A stretch of DNA of 64,000 nucleotides, taken from contig CM063107.1 in assembly GCA_031841125.1 (NCBI GenBank), positions 68,459,814 through 68,523,813 on the forward strand, read 5' to 3'. The DNA is from Acanthococcus lagerstroemiae (lineage: Eukaryota; Arthropoda; Insecta; Hemiptera; Eriococcidae). Shown in pieces: positions 34,161 to 45,090 of this stretch. Below the pieces are notes generated by a model. That model did not search any database. It was not told the DNA's origin and saw nothing but the letters and a program-made list of their open reading frames with translations. Each line of letters opens with the position of its first letter. The stretch's first letter is position 1. Made by a program: the position numbers and the translations under genes.

Positions 34161-37100
34161 TATATAGACATGCAGGGAATCCTTTTCACCTCCATACATA
34201 ACGCAGACGCCCTCGTCTCCGCCAGAAAAAATGGGTTTAGAAGTGTATACTTTGTAATTTTAGAATCAGAGCATTGATGTCATAAGAGGCAACCTGAGAG
34301 GGGTAAGGATTTCTCAAAATTTATCACCGAGTGTATACATTATGTATATAGTCCCTTTCACCTCCGAACATAGTTTATACTTTTCGCCTCCTTTCGTATT
34401 TCTTTTTTACATAATTGGCCATTTTGGCCTCTAGCAACGTTGCCAATACTTTTGCAGCACATGTTTACGTCTCATCCTCCAGTGTGCGATAAGCAGGCTT
34501 GTTCGGACTCTTCGCGTACTTTTGCATTCCTGGGGCCTATTGTTTGAAATCAATATCTTTTCATTCAGGTATACTGCAATCGCATGTTGGTCACTGAGTT
34601 GCAGCAGACACACATAATCATCATATTTCTCTCGTCACCGCATGAAATTCTTATAAATTCTACAAAGAAACATCGCCTTCTTGTCTGAAAGCAGGATGGA
34701 GGCAATGAAATTCGTCAGTGTATTTCTTTTCAGCACGTCTGTAGTTATTATATTTCAGGTTTCAGTTCAGACACCTGTTGTTTATTTTGTTCCAATTTTT
34801 TCTGTATACATGTTTTCAAAGAGGATCTTTTTTCACCTCATTTTTGTATATAAAGCGACTTTTTCGCTTCATATATGGAGGCGAAAACAAAATGCTAAAA
34901 GTGAAAATCTGCAACTTCGTATTAGAATTTTCTGTGGAGTAGTTTCTTCTAACAATCTTGAACATGATCCCATGTTCTCGCGGGTATACGATGATATCTT
35001 TGCAGGGCGGCTTTTTCGCCTCTTTTTCATATATAAAGCGACGTTTTCACCTCATATACGGAGGCGAAAACGAAATTCTAAAGGTATATCTTTGCAGGAC
35101 GGCCTTCTCTCCTCTGTTTCATATACAGGGTTAGTTGGTTTTCCCTCCGCCATAGGAAAACTCCGTCAGGCTGAACGAAGTATGACTCAATGTGTTATCT
35201 ACTAAAATGTACAGTACGCTTTGTTATCGGGTAGGCGCACTACACACTATTCGCGAATAGCGACAAAACCGATAACAGATCTTCAGCGTAATGGAGTTTT
35301 CCTATTGCGGAAGGAAAACTGACTAACCCTGTGTACAGCGACGTTTTCACCTCATAGACGGAGGTGAAAACGTAAGACACTGTATCTCAATGATTTAAGC
35401 TTCTACAGGCCAGCAGGTAACCCCCCTGGGCAAATTTTTGACTGGAGGCGAAAAAACCTACATACATCATCTATCAATTCGTGGTAAACTTTCCGGTGCA
35501 GTAATTTCTACTTACAATCTTGAACATGCGGGGTATATGATATACAATATTATATACATTTTTTTATTTATTTTAAAGAAGGTCTTTTTCGCCTCATTTT
35601 TGTACATAAAGCAACGTTTTCACCTCATATACGGAGGCGAAAACGAAATTTTAAAGGTATATTTTTGCAGGGCGGCTTTTTCGCCTCTTTTTCATATACA
35701 AGTACACAGCGACGTTTTCACCGCATATGAGTTGAAAATAAAGTCTCATTTAGATGTCAAAATCATGACAGTCATGGCTTAGGACAGAACCAAAATTCAA
35801 ATCTCAATCGAAGGTGGTCAATTCCATTGCTCCTCGGGTGGATTTCCTAAAAGCAGGGGATAGAAGCTAATATACAATTTGTGTGATTTGAGTTTTCGGG
35901 TACCACGATTTTCGTATGTACCACTTCCCCTGTACAAAAAATTAAATGTTAGGTTGATGAATATTAGCCTCCCTCTCCACAGTTGAGTTGGAGGCTCAGA
36001 ATTGGGGGCAAAAATTTGTGTACAAATTATGTGATTTGCGTATTTTCCTCCCCAGATTTCTGTACCCTTCCCTGCCTCATTCAATCATGGATCTCCCTCG
36101 AACATTTACATCATATTCTTTCCTACCCTCTCCCCTAGCACTTGCTCCTCACCATACCAAACAAGAGTGTGGCAACCCATACTGTGGGCCCAAAATCAAA
36201 ACTCAGTTGTACCCCACACGCCATTTTCGTTCATTTCTTCTCTGTCCTTCTTCTTCTACCTATCTTTTCATCTCTCAATGTACTGCTCTACAAGGGTGAA
36301 ACACAAATGAAAAAAAAAAAAATGGAAGCATAATCAAACACAAACAAAGCATACAAAATTGTCACCATTAAAAGTCAAAATTCAGTTGAGGAGGTTGAGC
36401 AGTAGACATTCACCCCGATTTGGCACCCAGGGGTGAAGCACAAACCGGGAAAGTGGAACTACATTCAAACATAAATCGAACACATATGATTGACCACATT
36501 CAAACTTAAAAATGCTGTGGTAGAGGAGCTAGAATTTCCCCAGTCACCCTTCCTAATTGTGGCCGATGAGTGGGGGCACAAACAAAATAAATGGAAGCAC
36601 AAATGAAAAAAAAAATGACATACATATTTTGCGCTCAAAACTAGGAGGTGAGGAAGGCTGGGGAAATGCACCTTTCCATTTTCCATTTTGTTTGTTGGGT
36701 TCCATATCTGCAATTCAATCCCCACCCCTCTGGTTTATGACTTTAATCTTCTTTTAGAGAGCCTACACCTGCTCCCTTTCTCAGGGACCTTCTACTGCGT
36801 CTATCCCTCGGACCATCTGTAATCCAATTTCCATCTCCTAGGTCCACCACTTCATTTTTTTTCTATTTTTTTCAGAACATCAACAATGTTTCCTGACACA
36901 AACTGATGAGCAAATTAGCGCTAAGTGAAGTAGCAACGTGCGAGGAAACCAAGAAATGTTTGGGTAGGGCCTATTTCTCCTTTTCCTATTTTTTACTTCT
37001 GTCTGAGGCCAGGGTCCTTTGGGGGGGGGGGGGTCGTGTCAGACCGACCCCTCAGAAACCAATCAAATATTTTTCTTTTTTTTTGTTTTTGGCCAGGCTA

Positions 37101-37645
37101 AACTCTGATGTCAAAAATATTTGAAAAACAGTAAAATTGACAATTTTGGCCTAAGACTCTCCCTTGGTATGTATACAGCACTAGAATCTGAATGCATAAT
37201 AGAATCATTCGAAATAAAAACAATATAGTGCTCCTACACCGCCTGAGAGTATTAATATGTGAAGGGAACATTTCACCTCCAGGCATACAAGCAAGTAGGA
37301 AACCTCCGAGTTTAATATTAATTCAATCACTAATGCGTTGTTGCCGCGAATCGGAGGCGAAAACGCTCAGTTATGTTTGGAGGTGAAAAAGCCTCATTAT
37401 ATGATTTACAAGTGACACTAGCGCTCTCTGGTGAGAGGTACCATGCACTAAAATGTACATGTCTGATGTATGTGGGTTTTTTCGCCTCCAGCCAAAAATT
37501 TGCCCAGGGAATTGCCTAGCCGGTAGAAGCCTAAATTATCGAGATACAGTGCCTTACGTTTTCACCTCCGATTTTTCGTTTTCGCCTCCGTATATGAGGT
37601 GAAAACGTCGCTTTATATATGAAAAAGAGGCGAAAAAGCCGTCCT
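34160..37645. repeat. Cluster of TTTTCGCCTC hairpin modules
   Basis: The core module is CGTTTTCACCTC, a 7-nt spacer, then GAGGCGAAAACG, a near-perfect hairpin. Full or partial modules occur near 34181, 34351, 34385, 34830-34900, 35011-35082, 35340-35370, 35433, 35590-35705, 37275, 37358-37393 and 37478-37640. A stretch of about 110 bp around 35340-35452 recurs inverted at 37478-37585 (shared CTGGGCAAATTTTT and ACTGTATCTC). Occasional ORFs (up to 174 codons at 34681-35205) run through it and translate the repeats; I do not call a gene. It fills much of the space between the two lysozymes. Confidence 0.75.
35126..35331. mobile_element. 206-bp foldback MITE
   Basis: Terminal inverted repeats of about 50 bp begin CAGGGTTAGT and continue through TTTTCC.TCCGC.ATAGGA with about eight differences. 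Further inside, TTATCGG / CCGATAA and the palindrome CTATTCGCGAATAG extend the fold. It interrupts a hairpin module; the inverted copy at 37478-37640 lacks it and so gives the empty site. A TA-containing target is likely, exact duplication unclear. Confidence 0.75.
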
Positions 37646-38684
37646 GCATATGTATGAAGGTATAAAACAATCAGAACATCGTTCATCATCAAATGTAAAT
37701 AATCTGGAGTTTGCTTCATTAGGTACCCTCAACTACTCGCAGACAAAGTCTGTGCTCTGTGCTGGAACAGGTGGAACAGGGGGTGGAGTGTATCAGCTGT
37801 GAGCAGGATGGACGTGGCGGATTATTTCGCTGGGTCATTTCTTCACGTATGTATGAGGTTGAATGGTAATTTGACCCGTGCACAAGTAATTAAAATGAAA
37901 TACTTTTCAGCATGGATTGAAGGTCATTTTTTGAGGTCTCTGATCATTTCAGGAAGGGTCCGTTTTGGGTTTTGGGAACGCATGGCCGGTTGCAAAATAC
38001 GCACTTTGTATTTGGGCATTATAAAATACATCCTACGTTTAATAGACAAGCCTCTTTTTTCCACATAGACATAATATGGTCAGTTTTGGTGGCAGATCTT
38101 CAACATTAACTGTGGGTACATATGTGAAAATTTCAATACAATTATCGGGTGTAATTAACGTAGTAAAGAAAATTAGTACATTGGTACTACGTTGAATCCT
38201 GATACGTGAGCTTAAACATTACCAATCTTTTCCAACTTCTTAAATTACACCGGATTCGATATCATCCGATGATGTCATAATGTTATCTAAATGAAGTTAT
38301 TGACCTTCAACTATGCACTCTAAATCTTGTTATCCAAAAAGCATTATTATTGAACTAACTTTCAAGATGACAAAATAAGAAACAAACTACCGGGAAATAC
38401 CAGTCTTGGAGGTTCAAATTCATTCTCGGCCACTGAAAATCCGGTTTCGTGCAAATAATTTCCTAGCCGCCTGTGAGCCACTCAAGTGTATGGATACACG
38501 TAGGTACGAGTATCATAGAGATAACTTGCCACTGTTATCGCAAGTTTAAACATTGCACTGCGCAGACACCAGTTATAGTAAACAGGTTTACGGCCTTCGT
38601 CAGAGAATTCATGTGTTTCGAGAAGACGAATTATTATCACAAACTCGATTTTTGAAAATTAGCGAACGATTTAGAATATTAACA

Positions 38685-40846
38685 ATGAAACTCTACATCG
38701 GTGCGTTGTTGGTGCTTTCTGCGGTGGTGTTCCAGCTGAATATTGTGTGTGAGTTGTATTTTTTATATGTACTTTAACTGTATCACATTAATTTTTATTG
38801 TTACTGAAGCATATCCTCTACTAGATAAGTACATTGTTCAAAATCTGCTCTGCATCTTCTAAGTCTTAGTTCAATCACTGATGATGAAACCAATATTAAT
38901 TTCTTGTGTGTAGGAATACATGTAGCATATAGGTACCTATACTGAGCTCTATTGTAACTTATGATGAAATCGTTAGCGCATTAGAAGAATACCTGCTGAA
39001 TGAATTTCCATTCAAGTTATGAAGATTTATACCACTCTTATCAGATTACAGAATTTTATGAAAATATTTGCACTTTGGTCAGTGGGGGTTCCTCATACTG
39101 AATATACTGGTAGCGAGCTTGCATATCCTTGTATAGGTTCATTTCCATAATTAATAATTCCTAGCAGTTGCGATGTGTTCCTATGATAAAAAAGTAAATA
39201 ATTATCATCATCACAGTTTCATCCCTACACTCCTTACTGCCTACATGTTTTCTCAAACTTGTTATCTAAATATTACTCAAGAAAACCGACTCTAGGGAGA
39301 TGAGTTCTTGGAATGATTCCTCACCACGGAAAATAAAAAAAATGAAAACTATTAAACTGGGATGGTTGCAAAACTATGGTAACCGTATCATAGAGTTCCC
39401 CTTGAAAATATCCTCCCAATGACCGCACTGAATTGCAGTAGGTATGCTCAAAATTAGCAAGGGCGTGGCTAAGTTTCAACAATACCAACACATATCTACA
39501 TAATAAATTCAAGGAAGGCCGCCTTTGTAATAGTAATGCGCTAGCTCAGTTCATGGAAAATCATATTTTATTTGTTACACATATTATATAAGTGCTGGAG
39601 TTGTTCTGAATTTTAGCAGGACCTATTTTAGCTGTGAAAGGTAATATTATGGAATTCACTGTGTACAATAATTCTTATTGACGAATTCTGCGGACAAGAT
39701 GAGAAACTGCTAATTAGTCTGGTCTTATCACTGGTACTGCTAATTTACAAGTAACGAATCGTTCATCACTGGTATAGCACCCATAGAAACACCCGAGTAC
39801 TGACATCCGTCATTGTGAATCGTCGGGCACCATGCGACTAAAAATGGCGGATGTTAGGACTCGGGTGTCTCTGGACGCTCCAACGTGAATTGGAAACCAA
39901 CAGTTTGGCCCTTTTCAATGTCTTGTCCAATTTTAGCCAGTCTCGTAGACATTTCTCACAAGTAATAATTTGCATACATTTGAATTTGTAACAGACGGAG
40001 GCAAGAAATATGTATCGAATTTGAGTACTGTTTGTTTGCGATGTCTGTGCCATGCTTCAACACAATGCAACATGACTGTCGGTTGTCAGAAAAATTACTG
40101 CGGCCCGTTCTTCCTAACTAAGGAATATTGGCGCGAAGCCGGTAGACCAACTCTGAAAGATGATGATCCAGACAGGACCAATGGTAAGTCAATAATAAGA
40201 AACAAAACACAGAAACTTTCACATCACAGTGTACCTAAACATCAGGCAATATTATTCAAGAAAGCTCACCTGATGGGGCATGATTATTCCTTATAAATAA
40301 AATACTTTCATTAATATTTTGAGTTATAAAGATCAAGTGCATCTCATCCGAAGAGGCAGGTGTTTCATGCTGTTAGTACAATAACATATTTAAATTTGAC
40401 TTTTTCTTGTATTTTCTTCAGCTTTCAATGACTGCGTCAAAGATTACGCTTGCGCATCCACCACGGTTGAAAATTTCATGGCAAAACATGGTTACGTAAG
40501 TTCTTAACCACATTGCTATAACGAAAATTCATTCAGGAATGTCGTTTCTATTCGATCGATGTCTTATAACAATGGATTAACAATTTAAATTGCGGTCGCT
40601 TACTATGTGCATAATTAAACTTGACCATTATCAATACCATGGTCACTCATACAGTTTGTCTCTGAGATTTCAATGACTTTTTATATTCCCCAGGATTGTG
40701 ATAATAACGGTGTAACCGACTGCGACGACTATGCCAGACTGCTCTTCCACGGAAAAGATAAATGTGCAACGCCTATAGCCAATCTGAACTTTGGTAAACG
40801 ATACGAGACGTGTAAGCCTGTTTCATCTTTCCCAAACGGTAGGTAA
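38685..40846 (+). CDS. Invertebrate-type (destabilase) lysozyme 2, 4 exons, 159 aa
   Basis: Exons 38685-38748, 39995-40183, 40422-40495 and 40694-40846, all with GT-AG borders, intron phases 1, 1, 0 as in lysozyme 1, and exon 3 of identical length (74 bp). Residues 1-21 form a signal peptide. The core reads CLRCLCHASTQCN (35-47), CQKNYCGPFFLTKEYWREAG (52-71) and an EF-hand-like loop DCDNNGVTDCDDY (110-122). All twelve Cys match lysozyme 1. At the muramidase site Glu is replaced by Ser43 and Asp by Asn55, so classical lysozyme activity is unlikely. Possible N-glycosylation at NLS (30-32) and NMT (47-49). Protein identity to lysozyme 1 is low outside the Cys framework, so the duplication is old. 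The stop lies in GGTAGGTAA, which also contains a donor-like GTAGGT; a further exon cannot be excluded but length already fits the family. Confidence 0.92.
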
Positions 40847-41608
40847 TGTTCAAATCTAGACAACGTATAACACATAATATAAAACATAGGCTTCGAAGGT
40901 TCCCACAAGTCCTTGTAATATTAGCCTAGTACCCTATAGTCGGTTTCATGAGCATTATAGCGTCATACTAGAATATTATATTTATCTTATGAGAGTATAA
41001 ATAGATGGCAACGTCATTTGTGAAATGATTAGCTTATAACATCATCAAATAATTATACGCTGGGCTCCTGTTGTTCCTTTTGTTAACCTGATAATTTCTC
41101 GTTAAAATCGGAGGTAAGATAGATGATCGGTTTCTTTTGGGAATCGATTTACATTTCGCTGGGTAAAGACAAATCAAAATTTCTCATCCGCTCCCCCTCG
41201 GTGTGGGAAATCAAAAATACAAATATTTTGAAATTTCATAAGTCGCGTCGTGAATGACTGCAATTGAGATTTAACAAATCCTGGGAGCAAAGTTAAGCGT
41301 ACCTTTATCAAATGCCCCTTACACGTGTATGTACATTGGCAGATCAAGGACTTTCCAGAGAATGATGCAAATCGTTTACATGGTAAATTGACCGGCGTTT
41401 TCTCAACTACAGCCACACATTGCGAGAAATAGATACTAACAAACTGCCGCCCTGTTTTTGGTTCACTCAAATATCTACTAGGAGCTACTCTTATCTTCTG
41501 GGTTTTGCGAAATCTACGAGAAACTGTGTGGCCTGTCATTTTACAAAAAAAAAAAAAAAAAAAAAAAAGATCAAGTTTGTTTTTCTTTATTAGCTTTGCT
41601 TCCAACCA
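40847..41608. other. 3' flank of lysozyme 2, no gene seen
   Basis: Contains a poly-A tract at 41545-41568 preceded by no recognisable retrocopy. The 143-codon minus-strand frame here begins inside that tract and has no family signature. Confidence 0.5.
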
Positions 41609-41774
41609 GTCAGAAAACTTGAATTAGAACAAGCAAAGGTTTGATTTTGTGAAGCATGCAAATTATATACTACTAGCTTTGAAAATTCCAAGTCAGAAAA
41701 CTTGAATTAGAACAAGCAAAAGTTTGATTTTGTGAAGCATGCAAATTATATTATACTTGTTTTGAAAATTCCAA
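41609..41774. repeat. 83-bp direct tandem duplication
   Basis: CAGAAAACTTGAATTAGAAC starts at 41611 and again at 41694; the two units are nearly identical. Confidence 0.85.
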
Positions 41775-42142
41775 GTCATAACTTGCAGATGTACTAAATC
41801 AGCATTGACTTAGGAACACATGAATAAACAAAGGTACAAAGGCGCCATCTTTGGCATTAATAGCAAATGATTTCTCGTGAAAAAAGAAAATTCTTCAACA
41901 CACATTATTGGAAGTATGCTATGCACTTTGCGATGCCTTCAGATATGGACCTAATAGGAACATAGTTTTCTTTCCCTAGACATTCCCAAACTAGGCGTTA
42001 TTAAAAATTTTTTTGCAAATTTTACAATTTGTTTTGTTATACCCAGGTTTTTACAGTATTTTAAACAAAAAACGTGTTGAATTTGTTTTCTTTCACGTCC
42101 CTTTAAGGTGTTGAGAAAGAAATTTCAACTGAAAAATAAAAA

Positions 42143-42455
42143 ACCAATTTTCATATTGTCTGATTTTATTAGTATCGATACATTCCCGATATTTTCAATA
42201 TAAGTTCAATATTTCACTTTAACCTCCCCCCCCCCCAAAAAAAAAAAATCATTGGATACAGACTTACTTAATAAAAACGTTAAAAACCAATTTTCGTATT
42301 GCCTGATTTTGTTAGTATCGATACGTTTCCGATATTCTCAATATTTATAAGTTCGATATTTTACTTTAAATCTCCCCCTCTCCCCTAAAAAAACAAAAAT
42401 ACAAAAAAAACACGAAATTATTCATTGGATACAAAGTACTTAATAAAAACGTTTA
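42143..42455. repeat. ~144-bp tandem duplication with C/A runs
   Basis: ACCAATTTTC.TATTG.CTGA, TTAGTATCGATAC and CATTGGATACA recur in order at about 42143 and 42287. Units diverge at the internal C-run. Confidence 0.75.
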
Positions 42456-42991
42456 AAACAAACTTTTTTTTTTAATAACTGCTGCTTTGTACTAGGGATT
42501 TAAAACCATGTTTCCAATTTCTTAAACATTTTTGTTTCAAACAACTTAGCCCTGCATATTCGTATTCACTTTCAACTTGCACAGCTGAAATTAGGATTGC
42601 GAGGCCGATAAATTGTGGCTTTGGCTTCGAGCTAAATTAGTTATTTGTCTTTTTTAAAACTTTGATTCTTTCAACTTCATCACTGGATTTTACCTCCTTC
42701 CTTATCTACTACCCTCACTTTCTCCCTTCTCGGTACCTCAATCCGAAGACGAATTAGATTTGATTTCAGCCTCAGCTCAGAGAAGGGTAAGCAATTCATC
42801 AGTGGCCTAAAATCAGGATTTTCAAACCATTTGAAAAATTGAGGCAGATCACTGATTTAGATGGAAGATCATTTCCAATGTAAAAATCTTAGATTTACTC
42901 AGATCACAGAAACGGTTTTATGATACGTATTTTTAATATTTTTTAAATTTTAGACTTTTAGAGAGAGTGTAGCTCCGTGGCTCGATAGTAA

Positions 42992-43028
<37 letters not shown>

Positions 43029-44800
43029 TTAATAATTAAAATAAATATATATATATTTCTATTTCTGATCCAAATATTTGTCATGTTCTTAATCTTACGT
43101 CAGATCACCGTCGTGTCAGATTACCTCAAGGCTAGGGTCAAGACAGGGCTGGTTATTTAAAACAAAAGTGTAACAAGTTGAAAAAAAAAAGAGTTTTAAA
43201 GGTCGGACAAAAAACACCATTTGTGTAAAACAAAAAATTGTGTTGTTTTGATTTTTTTTTTTTAGAATGTGTCATCTTTATCAAGTTTGTGTCGATGTAG
43301 TATGAATATTAATAATATTGATAAAATCAAGAAATAATATCAAAATTGGTTTTTAATTTTTGAAAAGAAAATAAATTACATGAATTGTTATTTTTTTCTT
43401 GCTCAACAGCGTGAGAGCTGTAAAAAAATTTGTTTAAAATACTTTTTTTTTTTTTTGAGTAGATGAAAATTACATTTCAAATAAACAAAAAAAGTACAAT
43501 TTGAAAAAAAAAAACTTCTTTAATTAAAAATTAAAAAAGAAACCACCAGCCCTGGATCCTGGATATATTATGTTCTCAGATTGTAAATATTTTCGCAATT
43601 TTTGAAACGGTTTCAATTTATTCACTTATATTTTCTTGGAAAAAGTATTCCAGAAAGAATAAGCTAGTAGAAGTAGGTGCATACCTATACATGCTATTAC
43701 AAAAAGCGATATGTTCTAATTTCATGGTACTAAAATTAAAATTGAAGGTAATGTACAAATAATATAGACAAAAACCAAATAATAGGTAAATGAACTGAAA
43801 TCATTTGACAACTTGACTGCAATCTCAGTTCAGGTGTCAACAACGAATTCAAATTCCTGTTTATTCGTCCGGTGATGAACACTAATTTAGCAATTGTCTA
43901 TTCCATATGTTTTAGCTTCTTAAGTACAAAGGACAGTTTTATCGACTGAATGCGAATTTCACTCTCGAAATATTTTCTTCTAAAAAAGGAACATGAGGGA
44001 AACGAATCTCACAATTCGATTCCATCACCCAGCAGAGATCACTGCATTGCATAAATAACTGATTAATAAACAAATTACAATAAAATGTAAATAAATTTTC
44101 TTCATCCAATCCCCTGCTGAGTGTTATACCTTTAAATCGTGATGCTGACATTCTCATGACGCCAGAAAGAACCGACTGAAATGAATATTTTAAAAGATAT
44201 TCTGAAAACTAATAGTGGTATTAAATATCAAGAGAAGCTCGACGGTCGATCTTTAAGTATTTATTGGTTGGGTATACCTACGTAATTTATCTAATTTACT
44301 AAATTAAATTTAAAAAAACTGCAATACTATGGCATGCCATTCTCATCTCACTTCTTATATACAATTCTAATTGTTTTTTTTTTTTTTTTTTTTTTTTACA
44401 GAAAATAGACGATAGAAGGTTGACGACCGGACTTGTCAACAACGTTACTGAATTCATTTCACGTTGATGCTCAGATTCACTTTTTTCATAACCTTTTGTA
44501 TTTTTATTTTTATCCATGACTTAATATAAGAAATTGTTGTTTGATTTACTTCTATAAATTATAATTGTTTTTGTATGCAGGTTTTGTATTTTGTATCGTA
44601 AAATAATACCGATACAATGTTGATAATTACCTACAGAGATACATCATGGTTCGAGTAAATGCAAGAAATGCATTGTAATCGAAATACACAAGTAATATCT
44701 ATTGGTGCAAAAACCCATAGCACTGGTAAATCGAAAGTATTCAAGTTTGGCAATATGTACCTACTACATACATATTTACTGTTGCGTCAGTATAATATAG
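42456..44800. other. Intergenic, AT-rich, no gene seen
   Basis: Includes an (AAT)n microsatellite at about 42989-43028 and several T-runs (43252, 43443, 44374). Minus-strand frames at 43939-44157 and 44299-44517 show no recognisable domain. Confidence 0.5.
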
Positions 44801-44802
44801 GG

Positions 44803-45090
44803 ATGTACCGATAGGGTGGCAGGGGGGACTTACCTCCCCTGTAGGAATTTTTCCCTCAGCAGTTGGGAAAATTTACCATTTCAGTTAGGTGAGTTGGAAA
44901 AATCCAACAAGTTAGGTTTTTTTTTTTGTTTGTTTTGACACTTGGGAATTGAGTTGAGAAGTTGGGAAAACCCAACAAGTCAAAAGGTTTTTCTTCTTTT
45001 GCTTTGATGCTTCGGAATTTTGGTTGAGTCGGTTGGAACTTCAACAATTTTTGCCCCCCCAGGAAAAACTATTCGGTACGTCTCTGGTAT
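44803..45090. mobile_element. Family A element, compact copy
   Basis: AGGGATGTACCGATAGGGTG at the left and TTCGGTACGTCTCTGG at the right, with CTGTAGGAATTTTTCCCTCA, TTGACACTTGGGAATTGAG and a C-run between. This is the shortest complete-looking member and shows the family order clearly. Confidence 0.7.

Noticed and set aside
34681..35205. 174-codon + strand ORF, the second longest in the window
   Set aside because: Most of it is translation of the hairpin modules and of the first half of a MITE; the first ~45 codons are hydrophobic but show no family signature.
41174..41605. 143-codon minus-strand ORF
   Set aside because: It begins within a poly-A tract that translates to poly-Phe, and nothing in it resembles a known domain; likely chance.
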